A DNA stretch of 64,000 nt from an uncultured Oscillospiraceae bacterium (GTDB lineage: Bacteria; Bacillota; Clostridia; Oscillospirales; Oscillospiraceae), in assembly GCA_944386975.1 (NCBI GenBank), contig CALXDC010000011.1, positions 1-64,000 on the forward strand. The letters run 5' to 3'. The notes beneath the pieces were generated by a model, which made no database searches, was not told the DNA's origin, and saw only the letters and a program-made list of their open reading frames with translations. Below are positions 41,331 through 50,640 of this stretch, piece after piece (position 1 is the first letter of the stretch; every line of letters begins with the position of its first letter). The position numbers were made by a program, and so were the translations under genes.

Positions 41331-42899
41331 ATGACAGCCTTGGAAACTGTTAAGAATGCCATCAGAATGGAGCATATCACCAAGCGTTTCGGCACGAAGG
41401 TGGTAGCCAACCGCGACGTCAATCTGACGCTGCGCAAGGGGGAGATTCTCTCCCTGCTGGGGGAGAACGGCAGCGGCAAAACCACGCTGATGAACATGCT
41501 CTCCGGGATCTACCAGGCCGACGAGGGTCAAATCTACGTCAACGATCAGCCAGTGGCCATCTCCTCCCCCAAGGATGCCTTCGACCTGGGCATCGGCATG
41601 ATTCACCAGCACTTCAAGCTGGTGGATGTATTCACCGCCACGGAGAACATCGTCCTGGGTCTGAAGGATAAGGGACGGCTGGATCTGAAGAAGGCCGGCC
41701 AGAAGATTCAGGAGATCTGCGACAAGTACGGCTTTGAAATCGACCTGAGCCAGAAGGTCTACGAGATGTCCGTCTCCCAGAAGCAGACAGTGGAGATCGT
41801 GAAGGTGCTCTACCGGGGCGCGGAGATCCTGATTCTGGACGAGCCCACCGCCGTCCTCACCCCCCAGGAGACCGACAAGCTCTTCACCGTCATGCGCAAC
41901 ATGCGCGCCGACGGGAAATCCCTTATCATCATCACCCACAAGCTCCACGAGGTGCTGGAGGTCTCCGACCGGGTGGCGGTGCTGCGCAAGGGGGAGTATG
42001 TGGGCGACGTGCCCACCAGCGAGGCCAGCCAGCAGTCCCTGACGGACATGATGGTGGGCCATGCGGTGAGTCTCAACATCAACCGCCCCCAGCCCAAGGA
42101 TCCCAAAAAGCGGTTGGAGGTCAAGGGCCTGACGGTCTACGACAATCTGGGAGTCAAGCGGCTCAGCGACGTGACCTTTACCGCCATGAGCGGGGAGATC
42201 CTGGGCATCGCCGGTATCTCCGGCTCCGGCCAGCGGGAGCTGCTGGAGGCCATCTCCGGCCTCTACCCCGTGGCCCAGGGCACCGTCACCTTCTACCCGC
42301 CGGAGGAGGACGGGACGGAGGCCCCCAAGGGCAAGGAGCTGGTGGGCCTCGACCCCATGGCCATCCGCAAGTGCGGCGTGTCCATGGCCTTCGTCCCCGA
42401 GGACCGGCTTGGCATGGGCCTTGTGGGCTCCATGGGCATGACCGGCAATATGATGCTGCGCTCCTGGAACAAGGGGCGGGGCGTTTTTGTGGACCGCAAG
42501 GACCCGGAGAAGCTGGCCAACCGGATCTGGAAGGAGCTGGATGTGGTGACGCCCAGCACCGCTTTCCCGGTGCGCCGCCTGTCCGGCGGCAATGTGCAGA
42601 AGGTGCTGGTGGGCCGTGAGATTGCCCAGGATCCCTCTGTGCTGATGACGGCCTACGCCGTCCGAGGCCTTGACATCAATACGTCCTACACCATTTACAA
42701 TCTGCTGACCGAGGAGAAAATGAAGGGCGTGGCCGTGGTGTATGTGGGCGAGGATCTGGACGTGCTGCTGGAGCTGTGCGACCGGATTCTGGTCCTCTGC
42801 GGCGGAAAGGTCAGCGGTATTCTGGACGCCCGCACTGCCAACAAGCGGCAGGTGGGCGCGCTTATGACCCATGTGGGGGGAGGCAGTGCGGATGAATAA
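41331..42899 (+). CDS. Nucleoside-type ABC transporter, double ATPase
   Basis: About 522 residues with two ABC domains. The first is canonical: GENGSGKTT, SVSQKQTVEIVKVL, ILILDEPTAVL. The second is degenerate at Walker A (GISGSGQREL) but keeps the signature RRLSGGNVQKVLVGREI, as is normal for YufO/NupA-type proteins. The start is uncertain: ATG 41331 abuts its ribosome site, and TTG 41340 has better spacing. Its stop overlaps the next permease start. Confidence 0.88.
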   Translation: MTALETVKNAIRMEHITKRFGTKVVANRDVNLTLRKGEILSLLGENGSGKTTLMNMLSGIYQADEGQIYVNDQPVAISSPKDAFDLGIGMIHQHFKLVDVFTATENIVLGLKDKGRLDLKKAGQKIQEICDKYGFEIDLSQKVYEMSVSQKQTVEIVKVLYRGAEILILDEPTAVLTPQETDKLFTVMRNMRADGKSLIIITHKLHEVLEVSDRVAVLRKGEYVGDVPTSEASQQSLTDMMVGHAVSLNINRPQPKDPKKRLEVKGLTVYDNLGVKRLSDVTFTAMSGEILGIAGISGSGQRELLEAISGLYPVAQGTVTFYPPEEDGTEAPKGKELVGLDPMAIRKCGVSMAFVPEDRLGMGLVGSMGMTGNMMLRSWNKGRGVFVDRKDPEKLANRIWKELDVVTPSTAFPVRRLSGGNVQKVLVGREIAQDPSVLMTAYAVRGLDINTSYTIYNLLTEEKMKGVAVVYVGEDLDVLLELCDRILVLCGGKVSGILDARTANKRQVGALMTHVGGGSADE

Positions 42900-43983
42900 G
42901 CGGCAAAGTCGGTTCTATATCTCCAAGCGGACGGATCTGTCCTGGTACGCGGCCTGGGGGATCCGGGGCGCCGCCATCCTGCTGGCTCTCGTGGTCTGCG
43001 CGGTAGTGACCACGCTGATGACCGGGGAGAACCCTATCAGCATCTACATCACCATCTTTGAAGGCGCCTTCGGCACTGCCCGCCGCACCTGGATCACCGC
43101 CCAGGATCTGGCCATTCTGCTGGGCATCTCCCTGGCGGTGACGCCGGCGTTCAAAATGCGCTTTTGGAACATCGGCGCCGAGGGCCAGGTGCTCATCGGC
43201 GGCCTCGCCACCACCGCCTGTATGATCTGCCTGGCGGACAAGTTTTCCAACGGCATGGTGATCCTCTGCATGATCGTGGCCAGCATCGCGGCCGGAGCCC
43301 TGTGGGGCTTCCTCCCCGCCTTCTTCAAGGCCAAGTGGAACACCAACGAGACCCTGTTCACCCTGATGATGAACTACATTGCCACCCAGCTGGCCGCCTA
43401 CTACATCATCGTGTGGGAGGTACCCAAGGGAGCCGGTAAGATCGGCATCATCAACCAGAGCACCGAGATCGGATGGCTGCCCCAGATCGGGAACCAGTAC
43501 CTCCTCAGCATCATCGTGGTGGCGGTGCTCACCGGGGCCATGTACATCTATCTCAGCAAGAGCAAGCACGGCTATGAGATCGCCGTGGTGGGCGAGAGCC
43601 AGCGCACCGCCAGCTATGCCGGCATCAAGGTGGAGCGGGTCATCATCCGCACCATGGTGCTCTCCGGCGCCATCTGCGGCCTCATGGGCCTTCTGCTGGT
43701 AGGCAGCATCAACCACACCCTCACCACCACCGTGGTGGACAGCCGGGGATTTACCGCCGTCATGGTGTCCTGGCTTGCCAAGTTCAACCCCATCGCCATG
43801 ATCTTCACCAGCCTCCTGCTGGTGGTTCTCAGCCGGGGTGCCAGCGAGATCTCCAGCAACTTCGGCCTCAACCACTCGTTCTCCGATATCCTCACCGGCA
43901 TCATTCTCTTCTTCATCATCGGCTGCGAGTTCTTTATCACCTACAAGATCAACCTGCGGAAATCCGCGGAAAAGGAGGCGTGA
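42892..43983 (+). CDS. Nucleoside-type ABC transporter permease 1
   Basis: 363 residues. ATG 42892 with GGGGAGG upstream. Multiple helices and a BPD-transp-2 core (ITAQDLAILLGISLAVTPAFKMRFWNIGAEGQVLIGG, VGESQRTASYAGIKVER). YufP/NupB-like. Four bases separate it from the second permease gene. Confidence 0.88.
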   Translation: MNKRQSRFYISKRTDLSWYAAWGIRGAAILLALVVCAVVTTLMTGENPISIYITIFEGAFGTARRTWITAQDLAILLGISLAVTPAFKMRFWNIGAEGQVLIGGLATTACMICLADKFSNGMVILCMIVASIAAGALWGFLPAFFKAKWNTNETLFTLMMNYIATQLAAYYIIVWEVPKGAGKIGIINQSTEIGWLPQIGNQYLLSIIVVAVLTGAMYIYLSKSKHGYEIAVVGESQRTASYAGIKVERVIIRTMVLSGAICGLMGLLLVGSINHTLTTTVVDSRGFTAVMVSWLAKFNPIAMIFTSLLLVVLSRGASEISSNFGLNHSFSDILTGIILFFIIGCEFFITYKINLRKSAEKEA

Positions 43984-43986
43984 GGA

Positions 43987-44979
43987 ATGTTTGATCTGGT
44001 ATCCTTTATTCCCCGTGCGGTCATGCAGGGCATTCCTCTGTTGTACGGCAGCACCGGCGAGATCTTGACGGAGAAGTCCGGCAACCTGAACCTGGGCATC
44101 CCTGGCGTCATGTATGTAGGCGGTATCTGCGGCGTCATCGGCTCCTTCTTCTACGAGCAGGCCGTCCCCGCCGCGGAGATGAACGCCTTTCTGGCCATCG
44201 GCATCCCCATGGTCTGTTCCCTTCTGGGCTCCCTGCTCATGGGCCTCCTCTATTGCCTGCTCACCGTCACCCTGCGGGCCAACCAGAACGTCACCGGTCT
44301 GGCCCTCACCACCTTTGGCGTAGGCGTGGGCAACTTCTTCGGCGGCTCTCTCATCAAGCTCACCGGCAGTGAGGTGCCCTCCATCGCCCTCTCCGCCACC
44401 AGCAGCTACTTCATGAAGTCCCTCCCCTTTGCCGACAGTTGCGGCTGGTTCGGCAAGGTGTTCCTGTCCTACGGCTTTCTGGCCTATCTGGCGGTGATCA
44501 TCGCCATCGTCTCCTCCTACGTCCTCAAGCGGACCCGGGTGGGCCTGCAGCTGCGGGCGGTGGGCGAGAGTCCCGCCACAGCGGACGCCGCCGGCATCAA
44601 CGTCTCCCGGTACAAGTATGTGGCCACCTGCGTAGGCAGCATGATCGCTGGCCTGGGCGGCCTCTACTACGTGATGGATTATGCCACCGGCGTCTGGTCC
44701 AACAACGCCTTCGGCGACCGCGGCTGGCTGGCCATCGCCCTGGTGATTTTCACCATCTGGCGGCCCAACGTCAGTATCCTGGCCTCCATCCTCTTCGGCG
44801 GCTTCTACATCCTGTACCTCTACATCCCCTCGGGCCTGGACCTGTCGGTGAAGGAGCTCTACAAGATGATTCCCTACGTGGTGACTCTGGTGGTGCTGAT
44901 CGTGGTGTCCATGCGGAAAAAGCGGGAGGATCAGCCCCCCGCCAGCCTGGGCCTTCCCTACTTCCGGGAGGACCGGTAG
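43987..44979 (+). CDS. Nucleoside-type ABC transporter permease 2
   Basis: 330 residues, YufQ/NupC-like. Typical start region LLYGSTGEILTEKSGNLNLGIPG and coupling loop AVGESPATADAAGINVSRYKY. It completes the importer with the double ATPase and the BMP lipoprotein. Confidence 0.88.
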   Translation: MFDLVSFIPRAVMQGIPLLYGSTGEILTEKSGNLNLGIPGVMYVGGICGVIGSFFYEQAVPAAEMNAFLAIGIPMVCSLLGSLLMGLLYCLLTVTLRANQNVTGLALTTFGVGVGNFFGGSLIKLTGSEVPSIALSATSSYFMKSLPFADSCGWFGKVFLSYGFLAYLAVIIAIVSSYVLKRTRVGLQLRAVGESPATADAAGINVSRYKYVATCVGSMIAGLGGLYYVMDYATGVWSNNAFGDRGWLAIALVIFTIWRPNVSILASILFGGFYILYLYIPSGLDLSVKELYKMIPYVVTLVVLIVVSMRKKREDQPPASLGLPYFREDR

Positions 44980-45015
44980 CAATCCACCCTTCTCAGCTGT
45001 TTGTCCCAGCATCCA

Positions 45016-45050
45016 AAAGGGACCGGCCATTGGCCGGTCCCTTTCCTTTT
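45016..45050 (+). terminator. Terminator of the transporter operon
   Basis: AAAGGGACCGGCCA / TGGCCGGTCCCTTT stem followed by CCTTTT. Confidence 0.85.
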
Positions 45051-45155
45051 GCTCTGCTTTATTCTCCATATGCGCATAATATTTCAGCATGTCTCTCTAT
45101 ACTTCCCCTGATTTATCAGGAAATTTGATAATTTCTTAAAATTATTGAATGAATA

Positions 45156-45230
45156 TTGACAAGCCGTGTCGAAGACGTTACAATGCTCCTGTTAAACAAA
45201 TGCAACCGGCCCCCTGCAGGGTCCTCTGCA
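45156..45230 (+). promoter_or_regulatory. Promoter and leader hairpin of the dehydrogenase gene
   Basis: TTGACA (45156-45161), 17 bases, TACAAT (45179-45184). In the leader, CCTGCAG / CTGCAGG (about 45213-45232), inside an outer GGCC pairing, forms a small hairpin before the AGGAGG. The remaining 45050-45155 is AT-rich without a gene. Confidence 0.7.
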
Positions 45231-45270
45231 GGCAAAGGCCGTAAAACAAGCACGAACAGGAGGAATCATT

Positions 45271-46452
45271 ATGGTTTTTGGTCTTTTAAAAGACATCAAA
45301 AACGGCGAGTACCGTACCATCGCCACCCCGGTGGAGATTGCCACTATTGTCAACGACGGCCACACCGCCCTGGTCCAGAAGGGGGCCGGGGAGAAGGCTG
45401 GCTTTGAGGATGCCGCCTACGAGGCCGCCGGGGCCAAGCTGGTGGACACCATGGAGGAGATCTACGCCCAGGCCGACTTCGTCACCAAGGTGAAGGAGCT
45501 GGAGCACTGTGAGTTCCCTCTTCTCCGGAAGGGCCAGATCATCTTCACCTGCATCCACCCTGCCGCCCATCCCCAGGAGGTTCAGGCCATCCTGGACAGC
45601 GGCTGCATCGCTTTCACCGCCGAGGACAGCCATCGCTACGGCTCCCCCAACTGCGAGGCCGCCGGTAAGCAGGGGGCCCTCATGGGGCTGGAGTCCATGC
45701 TGTCCATCAACGGCGGCAAGGGTATGTTCGTCAGCGGCCTTGGCGGCTCTCCCGCCATGAAGGTGCTGATTCTGGGCGGCGGTACCGTGGGCCAGGCGGC
45801 TCTGTCCGTGCTCTATGCCCTGGGCGCCCGGGTCACCGTCATGGACATCAACATCGGCATCCTCCGCACCCTGAAGCGGCAGTACAACGAGCACATCGAC
45901 ACCATGATGTGCACCAAGGAGAACATCGCCGCCCTGCTGCCCCAGACCGACATGGTCCTCAACTGCGTCAAGTGGCCCAAGGGCTGCAACGACTTCCTCA
46001 TCGACCGGCCTATGCTGAAGCTGATGGGCAAGGGCTCCGTCATCGTGGACATCTCCAACGACGACAACGGCGCCATCGAGTCCTTCCACGAGACCACCCA
46101 CGAGAACCCCCGGTACATCGAGGAGGGCGTGGTCCACTACTGCGTCAGCAACATCCCCGGGGCCATCGCCAACTCCACCTCCATCGCCTACGCCGCCTCG
46201 GTGATCCCCCACTTCCGGGCCATCCTCAACAAGGGCGTGGCCGCCGCCTGCGCCCAGGACGGCTTCCTCCGCCGGAGCCTCACCGCCTACAAGGGCTACC
46301 TCACCCACGAGGAGACCAGCGCCCTCCAGAACCGTCCCTGGGTCCGGCCCGAGGACATTCTGGGCATCGCGGACCAGAAGCTGGACCCGGCGCCCCCCGC
46401 CACCGTCACCCGGTCCGACAATCTCCTGCCCCTGGAGCAGGTGAAGCTATAA
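45271..46452 (+). CDS. Alanine dehydrogenase / PNT-family amino-acid dehydrogenase
   Basis: 393 residues. The N-terminal half has the family pattern (TPVEIATIVNDGHTALVQKGAGEKAGFEDAAY, KVKELEHCEF, FTCIHPAAHPQEVQAIL). The NAD-binding motif is VLILGGGTVGQAALSVLYALGARVTVMDIN. AlaDH interconverts alanine and pyruvate with ammonia. The C-terminal part is diverged (NCVKWPKGCNDFLIDRPML), so another substrate such as an opine-type or other amino acid is possible. It is followed by an NhaC-type antiporter. Confidence 0.75.
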   Translation: MVFGLLKDIKNGEYRTIATPVEIATIVNDGHTALVQKGAGEKAGFEDAAYEAAGAKLVDTMEEIYAQADFVTKVKELEHCEFPLLRKGQIIFTCIHPAAHPQEVQAILDSGCIAFTAEDSHRYGSPNCEAAGKQGALMGLESMLSINGGKGMFVSGLGGSPAMKVLILGGGTVGQAALSVLYALGARVTVMDINIGILRTLKRQYNEHIDTMMCTKENIAALLPQTDMVLNCVKWPKGCNDFLIDRPMLKLMGKGSVIVDISNDDNGAIESFHETTHENPRYIEEGVVHYCVSNIPGAIANSTSIAYAASVIPHFRAILNKGVAAACAQDGFLRRSLTAYKGYLTHEETSALQNRPWVRPEDILGIADQKLDPAPPATVTRSDNLLPLEQVKL

Positions 46453-46525
46453 AGGAATTCCCCTTGTCGTAAATTAAAGAAAAGAGACGACGCAAAGAGA
46501 AGAAAAGAAAGAGAGAGTAACACGC

Positions 46526-47965
46526 ATGGAAGACCTCGTCAACATGGGCTTCATCTCCGTGATCCCGGCCATTCTGGCCATCGTCCTGTCCTTCGCTACC
46601 AAGAATACTATCGCCGCCCTGGCCATCGCCTGCTTCACCGGCACCGCCCTGGTGGGTATCCACGAGGGCACCTCCCTGGTGGAGACCCTCCTGCTGGGCT
46701 TTCCCACCCTTCTGAAGGAGAATCTGGGCAACACCAGCTTCTCCTGGGTCATGCTGCTGAACACCTTCATCGGCATCCTGGTGGCCTACTTCCAGAAGAC
46801 CGGCGCCATCCAGGGCTTCTCCCAGTGGGTCCATGACAAGCGCCTCAGCCGCAAGGGGGCCCAGCTGATGGCCTGGGTGCTGGGCATGTTCGTCTACTTC
46901 AGCGACTCCTTCAGCCCCCTGTTCGTGGGCTGCACCATGCGGTCCATCACCGACAAGGCCCGCATCTCCCGGGAGAAGCTGGCCTACATCGCCGACTCCA
47001 CCTCCGCCCCCGTCAGCGTGCTGGTGCCCATCACCGGATGGGCGGCCTACCTCAGCGGCCTGGCCGTGGGTGTGGGCTGCATCGTCACCCAGGAGGACGC
47101 CTCCGCCCTCTTCCTCAAAGCCATTCCCTTCAATTTCTACCCCATCTTCGCCGTCATCCTGGTGGGTCTCATCGGCTCCGGCATCGTGAAGGATTACGGC
47201 CCCATGCGGAAGGCGGAGCAGCGGGCCATGGAGACCGGCAAGGTGCTGGCCGACGGAGCCCAGCCCCTGGTAGGTAAGGAGCTCACCGCCATGGAGGCCT
47301 ACCCCGGCTTCAAGCCCCGGGTGTTCCTGAACTTCCTGCTGCCGGTGCTCATCATCATCACCGTGGCCCTCTCCACCTACATTGCCTACAACTCCGCCAA
47401 GACCATGGAGGCCTTCCTCCTGGTGGTGATCCTCATGACCATCAGCATGATGCTCCAGGGCATCCCCTTCAAGGAGGTCATGGATACTCTCACCAACGGC
47501 ATCAAGGGGGCCCTCCCCGCCGTGATTCTGCTGGCCCTGGCCTACTCGGTGAACGGCTTGTCCCAGACCATGGGCACCGCCAACTACATCATCTCCATCA
47601 CCCAGGGCTTCCTGACTCCCCACCTGCTGCCCATGGTGATCTTCGTGGTGGCTGCCATCATGGCCTTCGCCACCGGCTCCTCCTGGGGTACCTTCGCCAT
47701 CTGCATGCCCATCGCCCTGCCCATGGCATTCGCCATGACCGACGGCCAGCTCACCAACATCGTGGTGGCGGTGTTCGCCGCGGTGGCCGGCGGCGGCGTC
47801 TTCGGCGACCACTGCTCCCCCCTGTCCGACACCACCATTCTCTCCTCCATGGGCTCCGCCTCGGACCACCTGGACCACGTGAAGACCCAGCTGCCCTACG
47901 CCCTCACCTGCGGCGTGCTGGCCGCTGTGGCCTACCTGATCCTGGGCTTTGCCGTGGCCGCCTGA
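46526..47965 (+). CDS. NhaC-family Na+/H+ antiporter
   Basis: 479 residues with about 12 membrane segments. Typical NhaC features: NTFIGILVAYFQKTGAI, YFSDSFSPLFVGCTMR, STSAPVSVLVPITGWAAYL, FATGSSWGTFAICMPIALP and GDHCSPLSDTTILSS. It would exchange Na+ for H+, or a related substrate such as malate/lactate in some members. The gap to the dehydrogenase gene is 73 bp without a terminator, so it is probably co-transcribed. Confidence 0.88.
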   Translation: MEDLVNMGFISVIPAILAIVLSFATKNTIAALAIACFTGTALVGIHEGTSLVETLLLGFPTLLKENLGNTSFSWVMLLNTFIGILVAYFQKTGAIQGFSQWVHDKRLSRKGAQLMAWVLGMFVYFSDSFSPLFVGCTMRSITDKARISREKLAYIADSTSAPVSVLVPITGWAAYLSGLAVGVGCIVTQEDASALFLKAIPFNFYPIFAVILVGLIGSGIVKDYGPMRKAEQRAMETGKVLADGAQPLVGKELTAMEAYPGFKPRVFLNFLLPVLIIITVALSTYIAYNSAKTMEAFLLVVILMTISMMLQGIPFKEVMDTLTNGIKGALPAVILLALAYSVNGLSQTMGTANYIISITQGFLTPHLLPMVIFVVAAIMAFATGSSWGTFAICMPIALPMAFAMTDGQLTNIVVAVFAAVAGGGVFGDHCSPLSDTTILSSMGSASDHLDHVKTQLPYALTCGVLAAVAYLILGFAVAA

Positions 47966-47989
47966 GGAATTTTCCCATACACCCCCCGA

Positions 47990-48026
47990 GAGGCGGGACC
48001 GTATCCGGTCCCGCCTCCCCTTTTTT
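47990..48026 (+). terminator. Terminator after the antiporter gene
   Basis: GAGGCGGGACCG / CGGTCCCGCCTC stem followed by CCCTTTTTT. Confidence 0.88.
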
Positions 48027-48112
48027 CCGCCGTTCCTCTTGCACCTCTGCCAACCAGCGTGGTATCATCGCCTTGACTGATGCGGGAAATTTCCCGGGAA
48101 AGGAGGTCCGCC

Positions 48113-48991
48113 GTGGACCTGATCGTATCCCCCGCCCAGGCCGGGCGGACGGTGGGGGTCCTGCTCAAACGGGAGCTGGGGCTCAGCACTACTCTTTTAA
48201 ACCAGCTCAAGCGCCGCCCCGGGGCCCTGCTGAAAAACGGCGCGCCGGTCTTCACCAACGCGGTCCTCACCGCCGGGGACCATCTCACCGTGGACCTGAC
48301 CGATCCCCCCGCCGCCGTGCCCACCGCCCCGGTCCCCATGGACCTGGACATTCCCTACGAGGACGAGTTCCTCCTGGTGGTGAACAAGCCCGCCCCCCTG
48401 GCGGTCCACGCCTCCTCCTTCGCCCCGGAGGAGCCCACCCTGGCCAACGGCCTGGCCGCCCATCTGGGGCCGTCCTTCACCCTCCACCTGGTGAACCGCC
48501 TGGACCGGGGCACCACCGGGCTTATGGCTGTGGCGAAGAGCCAGTATGTCCACAACCTCCTCCGCCGCCAGCTCCACACCCAGGACTTCTACCGGGAGTA
48601 CCGGGGGGTGGCCCTGGGGACCGTCGCTCCTCCCGCCGGGGACATCTGCCTGCCCATCGGACGGGCGAAGGACTCCCCCATCAAGCGGTGCGTCCGCCCC
48701 GACGGGGCGGAGGCCCTCACCAGCTATGAGACCCTTCAGCAAACGGAGAACTTCACCCTCCTGCGCCTCATCCCCCACACCGGCCGGACCCACCAGCTGC
48801 GGCTCCACCTGGCGGCCATTGGGCACCCCCTGGCCGGGGACTGGCTCTACGGCATCGAGGACCAGGATCTGATCCCCCGCCCCGCCCTCCACGCCGCCCT
48901 GCTGCGGCTGCGCCATCCGGTCACCGGGGCGCTGCTGGAGCTGGAGGCCTCCCTGCCCCCGGACATGGCCACCCTGCTGAAGGAGCCGTAA
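48113..48991 (+). CDS. RluA-family pseudouridine synthase (second)
   Basis: 292 residues from GTG 48113 with AAAGGAGG in front. S4-like N-terminus (VGVLLKRELGLSTTLLNQLKRRPG), catalytic Asp in NRLDRGTTGLMA, and HTGRTHQLRLHLAAIGHPLAGDWLYG. A paralogue of the gene at 24132-25094 with a different RNA target. Confidence 0.88.
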   Translation: MDLIVSPAQAGRTVGVLLKRELGLSTTLLNQLKRRPGALLKNGAPVFTNAVLTAGDHLTVDLTDPPAAVPTAPVPMDLDIPYEDEFLLVVNKPAPLAVHASSFAPEEPTLANGLAAHLGPSFTLHLVNRLDRGTTGLMAVAKSQYVHNLLRRQLHTQDFYREYRGVALGTVAPPAGDICLPIGRAKDSPIKRCVRPDGAEALTSYETLQQTENFTLLRLIPHTGRTHQLRLHLAAIGHPLAGDWLYGIEDQDLIPRPALHAALLRLRHPVTGALLELEASLPPDMATLLKEP

Positions 48992-49004
48992 GCGAAAATG
49001 ACAG

Positions 49005-49041
49005 AAGGAGCGCCGTCTTCAAAACGGCACTCCTTTCTTTT
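49005..49041 (+). terminator. Terminator after the pseudouridine synthase gene
   Basis: AAGGAGCGCCGT / ACGGCACTCCTTT hairpin with one mismatch, then CTTTT. Confidence 0.75.
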
Positions 49042-49066
49042 GCAATTCATATATTGCATTTTCCCT

Positions 49067-49741
49067 TTACAGCAAAACCGGCACCGGGGCATCCATCACG
49101 AGGCTTTCCGGTGTGACGAGACAGTCGTAGGCCAGCACCCTGACCCCTGCGGCAGCGGCCTCCCGGAGAGCTTGACCGAAGGCGGGGTGGGTGGCGTCGT
49201 TGGGGCGGAAATGGGTGACTCCCTTCATCTGGATCACAAAACACACCGCCGCGCCGTACCCCTGCTCTATCGCCCGCCGGAGGCCGTGGAGGTGCTTCAC
49301 CCCCCGCTCCGTGGGGGCGTCGGGGAACCGGACCTCCCCGTTCTCCTCCAGGGTCACCCCCTTTACCTCCACGAAGGTGACCCTCTCCTCCGTCTCCAGC
49401 CGGAAGTCGAACCGGGAGTCCTCCCAGGTAAACTCCGGCCGCAGGGAGAGAAGCCCCGGCCAGTGTTCCGCCGCCCACTCCCCGAACACTCGGTTGGGGG
49501 CCTGGGCGTCCATGTTGATGAGGAGGTCCCCCTTCTCCACGGCAATGAGGTCGTACCTGGTCTTCCGGGCCGGGTTGGCGGAGGCCTCCAGGTACACCGC
49601 CGCCCCGGGGACCAGCAGCTCCCGGCACCGCCCCGTGTTCTTCACATGGCAGACCTCCGTCCGCCCTTCCAGCTCCACATGGGCAATGAACCGGTTGGGC
49701 CGCTCCAGAAACAGCCCCCTCCTGACCTGCTGATACCGCAT
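49067..49741 (-). CDS. sfsA: SfsA family protein (sugar fermentation stimulation)
   Basis: 224 residues from ATG 49741 (MRYQQVRRGLFLERPNRF). Conserved HVKNTGRCRELL, RKTRYDLIAVEKGDLLINMDAQAPN, FVEVKGVTLEENGEVRFPDAPTERGVKHL and FRPNDATHPAFGQAL. SfsA has a nuclease-like core and an OB-like N-terminus; the physiological role is not clear. Confidence 0.92.
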   Translation of the reverse strand: MRYQQVRRGLFLERPNRFIAHVELEGRTEVCHVKNTGRCRELLVPGAAVYLEASANPARKTRYDLIAVEKGDLLINMDAQAPNRVFGEWAAEHWPGLLSLRPEFTWEDSRFDFRLETEERVTFVEVKGVTLEENGEVRFPDAPTERGVKHLHGLRRAIEQGYGAAVCFVIQMKGVTHFRPNDATHPAFGQALREAAAAGVRVLAYDCLVTPESLVMDAPVPVLL

Positions 49742-49854
49742 AGCGCGCCTCCTTGTCTCCACTGTTCTTTCCTCTCAGCAGGTTGTAGTATAACATAGCC
49801 CGTTTTTTTGTGAAAGACTCCGTTAAAAATTTGTCAGCAGTACGGGAAATGCTA

Positions 49855-49883
49855 TTGAATTTCCCAGGGGCTTCTGCTATAAT
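49855..49883 (+). promoter_or_regulatory. Promoter of the decarboxylase operon
   Basis: TTGAAT, a 17-base spacer, TATAAT, about 100 bases before the first gene. Confidence 0.75.
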
Positions 49884-49981
49884 AATCTCATCTATGCGTT
49901 AGTTGAAATCTGGTAGATTTCAGCAGCAGATTTGCCCCATTTTTTCCAAATGGAGCAACCAATGTGAAGGAGGAAGCATCT

Positions 49982-50251
49982 ATGTCCAACTGGTTCGTCG
50001 TGTTGATGGGCATCGGTACTGTCTTCTTTGGCCTGATCTGCATCATCGTCCTCAGCTACGTCATGAGCGCTATCTGCCGCAGCGGCAGCAAGCAGCCCGT
50101 GGCCGTGGCTGCGGCCCCTGCTGCAGCGCCCGCCAAGGCGGAGGGTATCCCCAATCGACAGGCTATGATCGCCGCCATTTCCGCCGCAATTGCGGAGGAT
50201 CTGGGTACCGATCTGGCCGGTATCCGTATCCTGTCCGTAAAAAAACTTTAA
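49982..50251 (+). CDS. oadG: OadG-type gamma subunit of a sodium-pumping decarboxylase
   Basis: 89 residues from ATG 49982 (AAGGAGG upstream). One membrane helix (about 5-28, VVLMGIGTVFFGLICIIVLS), an Ala/Pro linker and a short cytoplasmic end. In this family the gamma subunit anchors and assembles the complex and can bind zinc. Confidence 0.85.
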   Translation: MSNWFVVLMGIGTVFFGLICIIVLSYVMSAICRSGSKQPVAVAAAPAAAPAKAEGIPNRQAMIAAISAAIAEDLGTDLAGIRILSVKKL

Positions 50252-50270
50252 GAGGAAGAGGTAAAGAAAC

Positions 50271-50618
50271 ATGAAAAAGTATAAGGTCAACGTAAACGGC
50301 TCTGTCTACGAGATCACCCTGGAGGTGCTGGACGGCGCTCCCGCCGCCGCCCCTGCTGCTCCCGCTGCCGCCCCCGCCGCTCCTGCTGCCGCTGCTCCCG
50401 CCGGCGGTGAGAAGGTCTGCTCCCCCATGCCCGGCACCATCCTTGCTGTGAACGTGGCCAACGGCTCCGCCGTCAAGAAGGGCGACGTGCTGATGGTTCT
50501 GGAGGCCATGAAGATGGAGAACGAGATCATGGCTCCCTGCGACGGCACCATCACTTCCGTCAACACCTCCAAGGGTTCTAGTGTTGAGTCCGGTACTCTG
50601 CTGTGCGTGATCGGTTGA
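50271..50618 (+). CDS. Biotin carboxyl carrier protein of the decarboxylase
   Basis: 115 residues. An Ala/Pro-rich flexible arm (about 23-47) leads to a biotinyl domain with the biotinylation motif EAMKMEN (Lys of MKM) and the conserved CSPMPGTI. It carries CO2 from the carboxyltransferase to the membrane subunit. In enterobacterial OadA this domain is fused; here it is a separate protein, as in many Gram-positive decarboxylases. Confidence 0.92.
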   Translation: MKKYKVNVNGSVYEITLEVLDGAPAAAPAAPAAAPAAPAAAAPAGGEKVCSPMPGTILAVNVANGSAVKKGDVLMVLEAMKMENEIMAPCDGTITSVNTSKGSSVESGTLLCVIG

Positions 50619-50640
50619 TCGCGTAAGGAGGGTATAAAGT

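Noticed and set aside
39840..42872. Very long antisense open frame opposite the BMP and ABC-ATPase genes
   Set aside because: It mirrors GC-rich codon bias of the real genes, has low-complexity His/Gly/Leu composition and no ribosome site. Similar antisense frames at 57969-60104, 29916-31955, 24738-26858 and 42862-45090 were rejected for the same reason.
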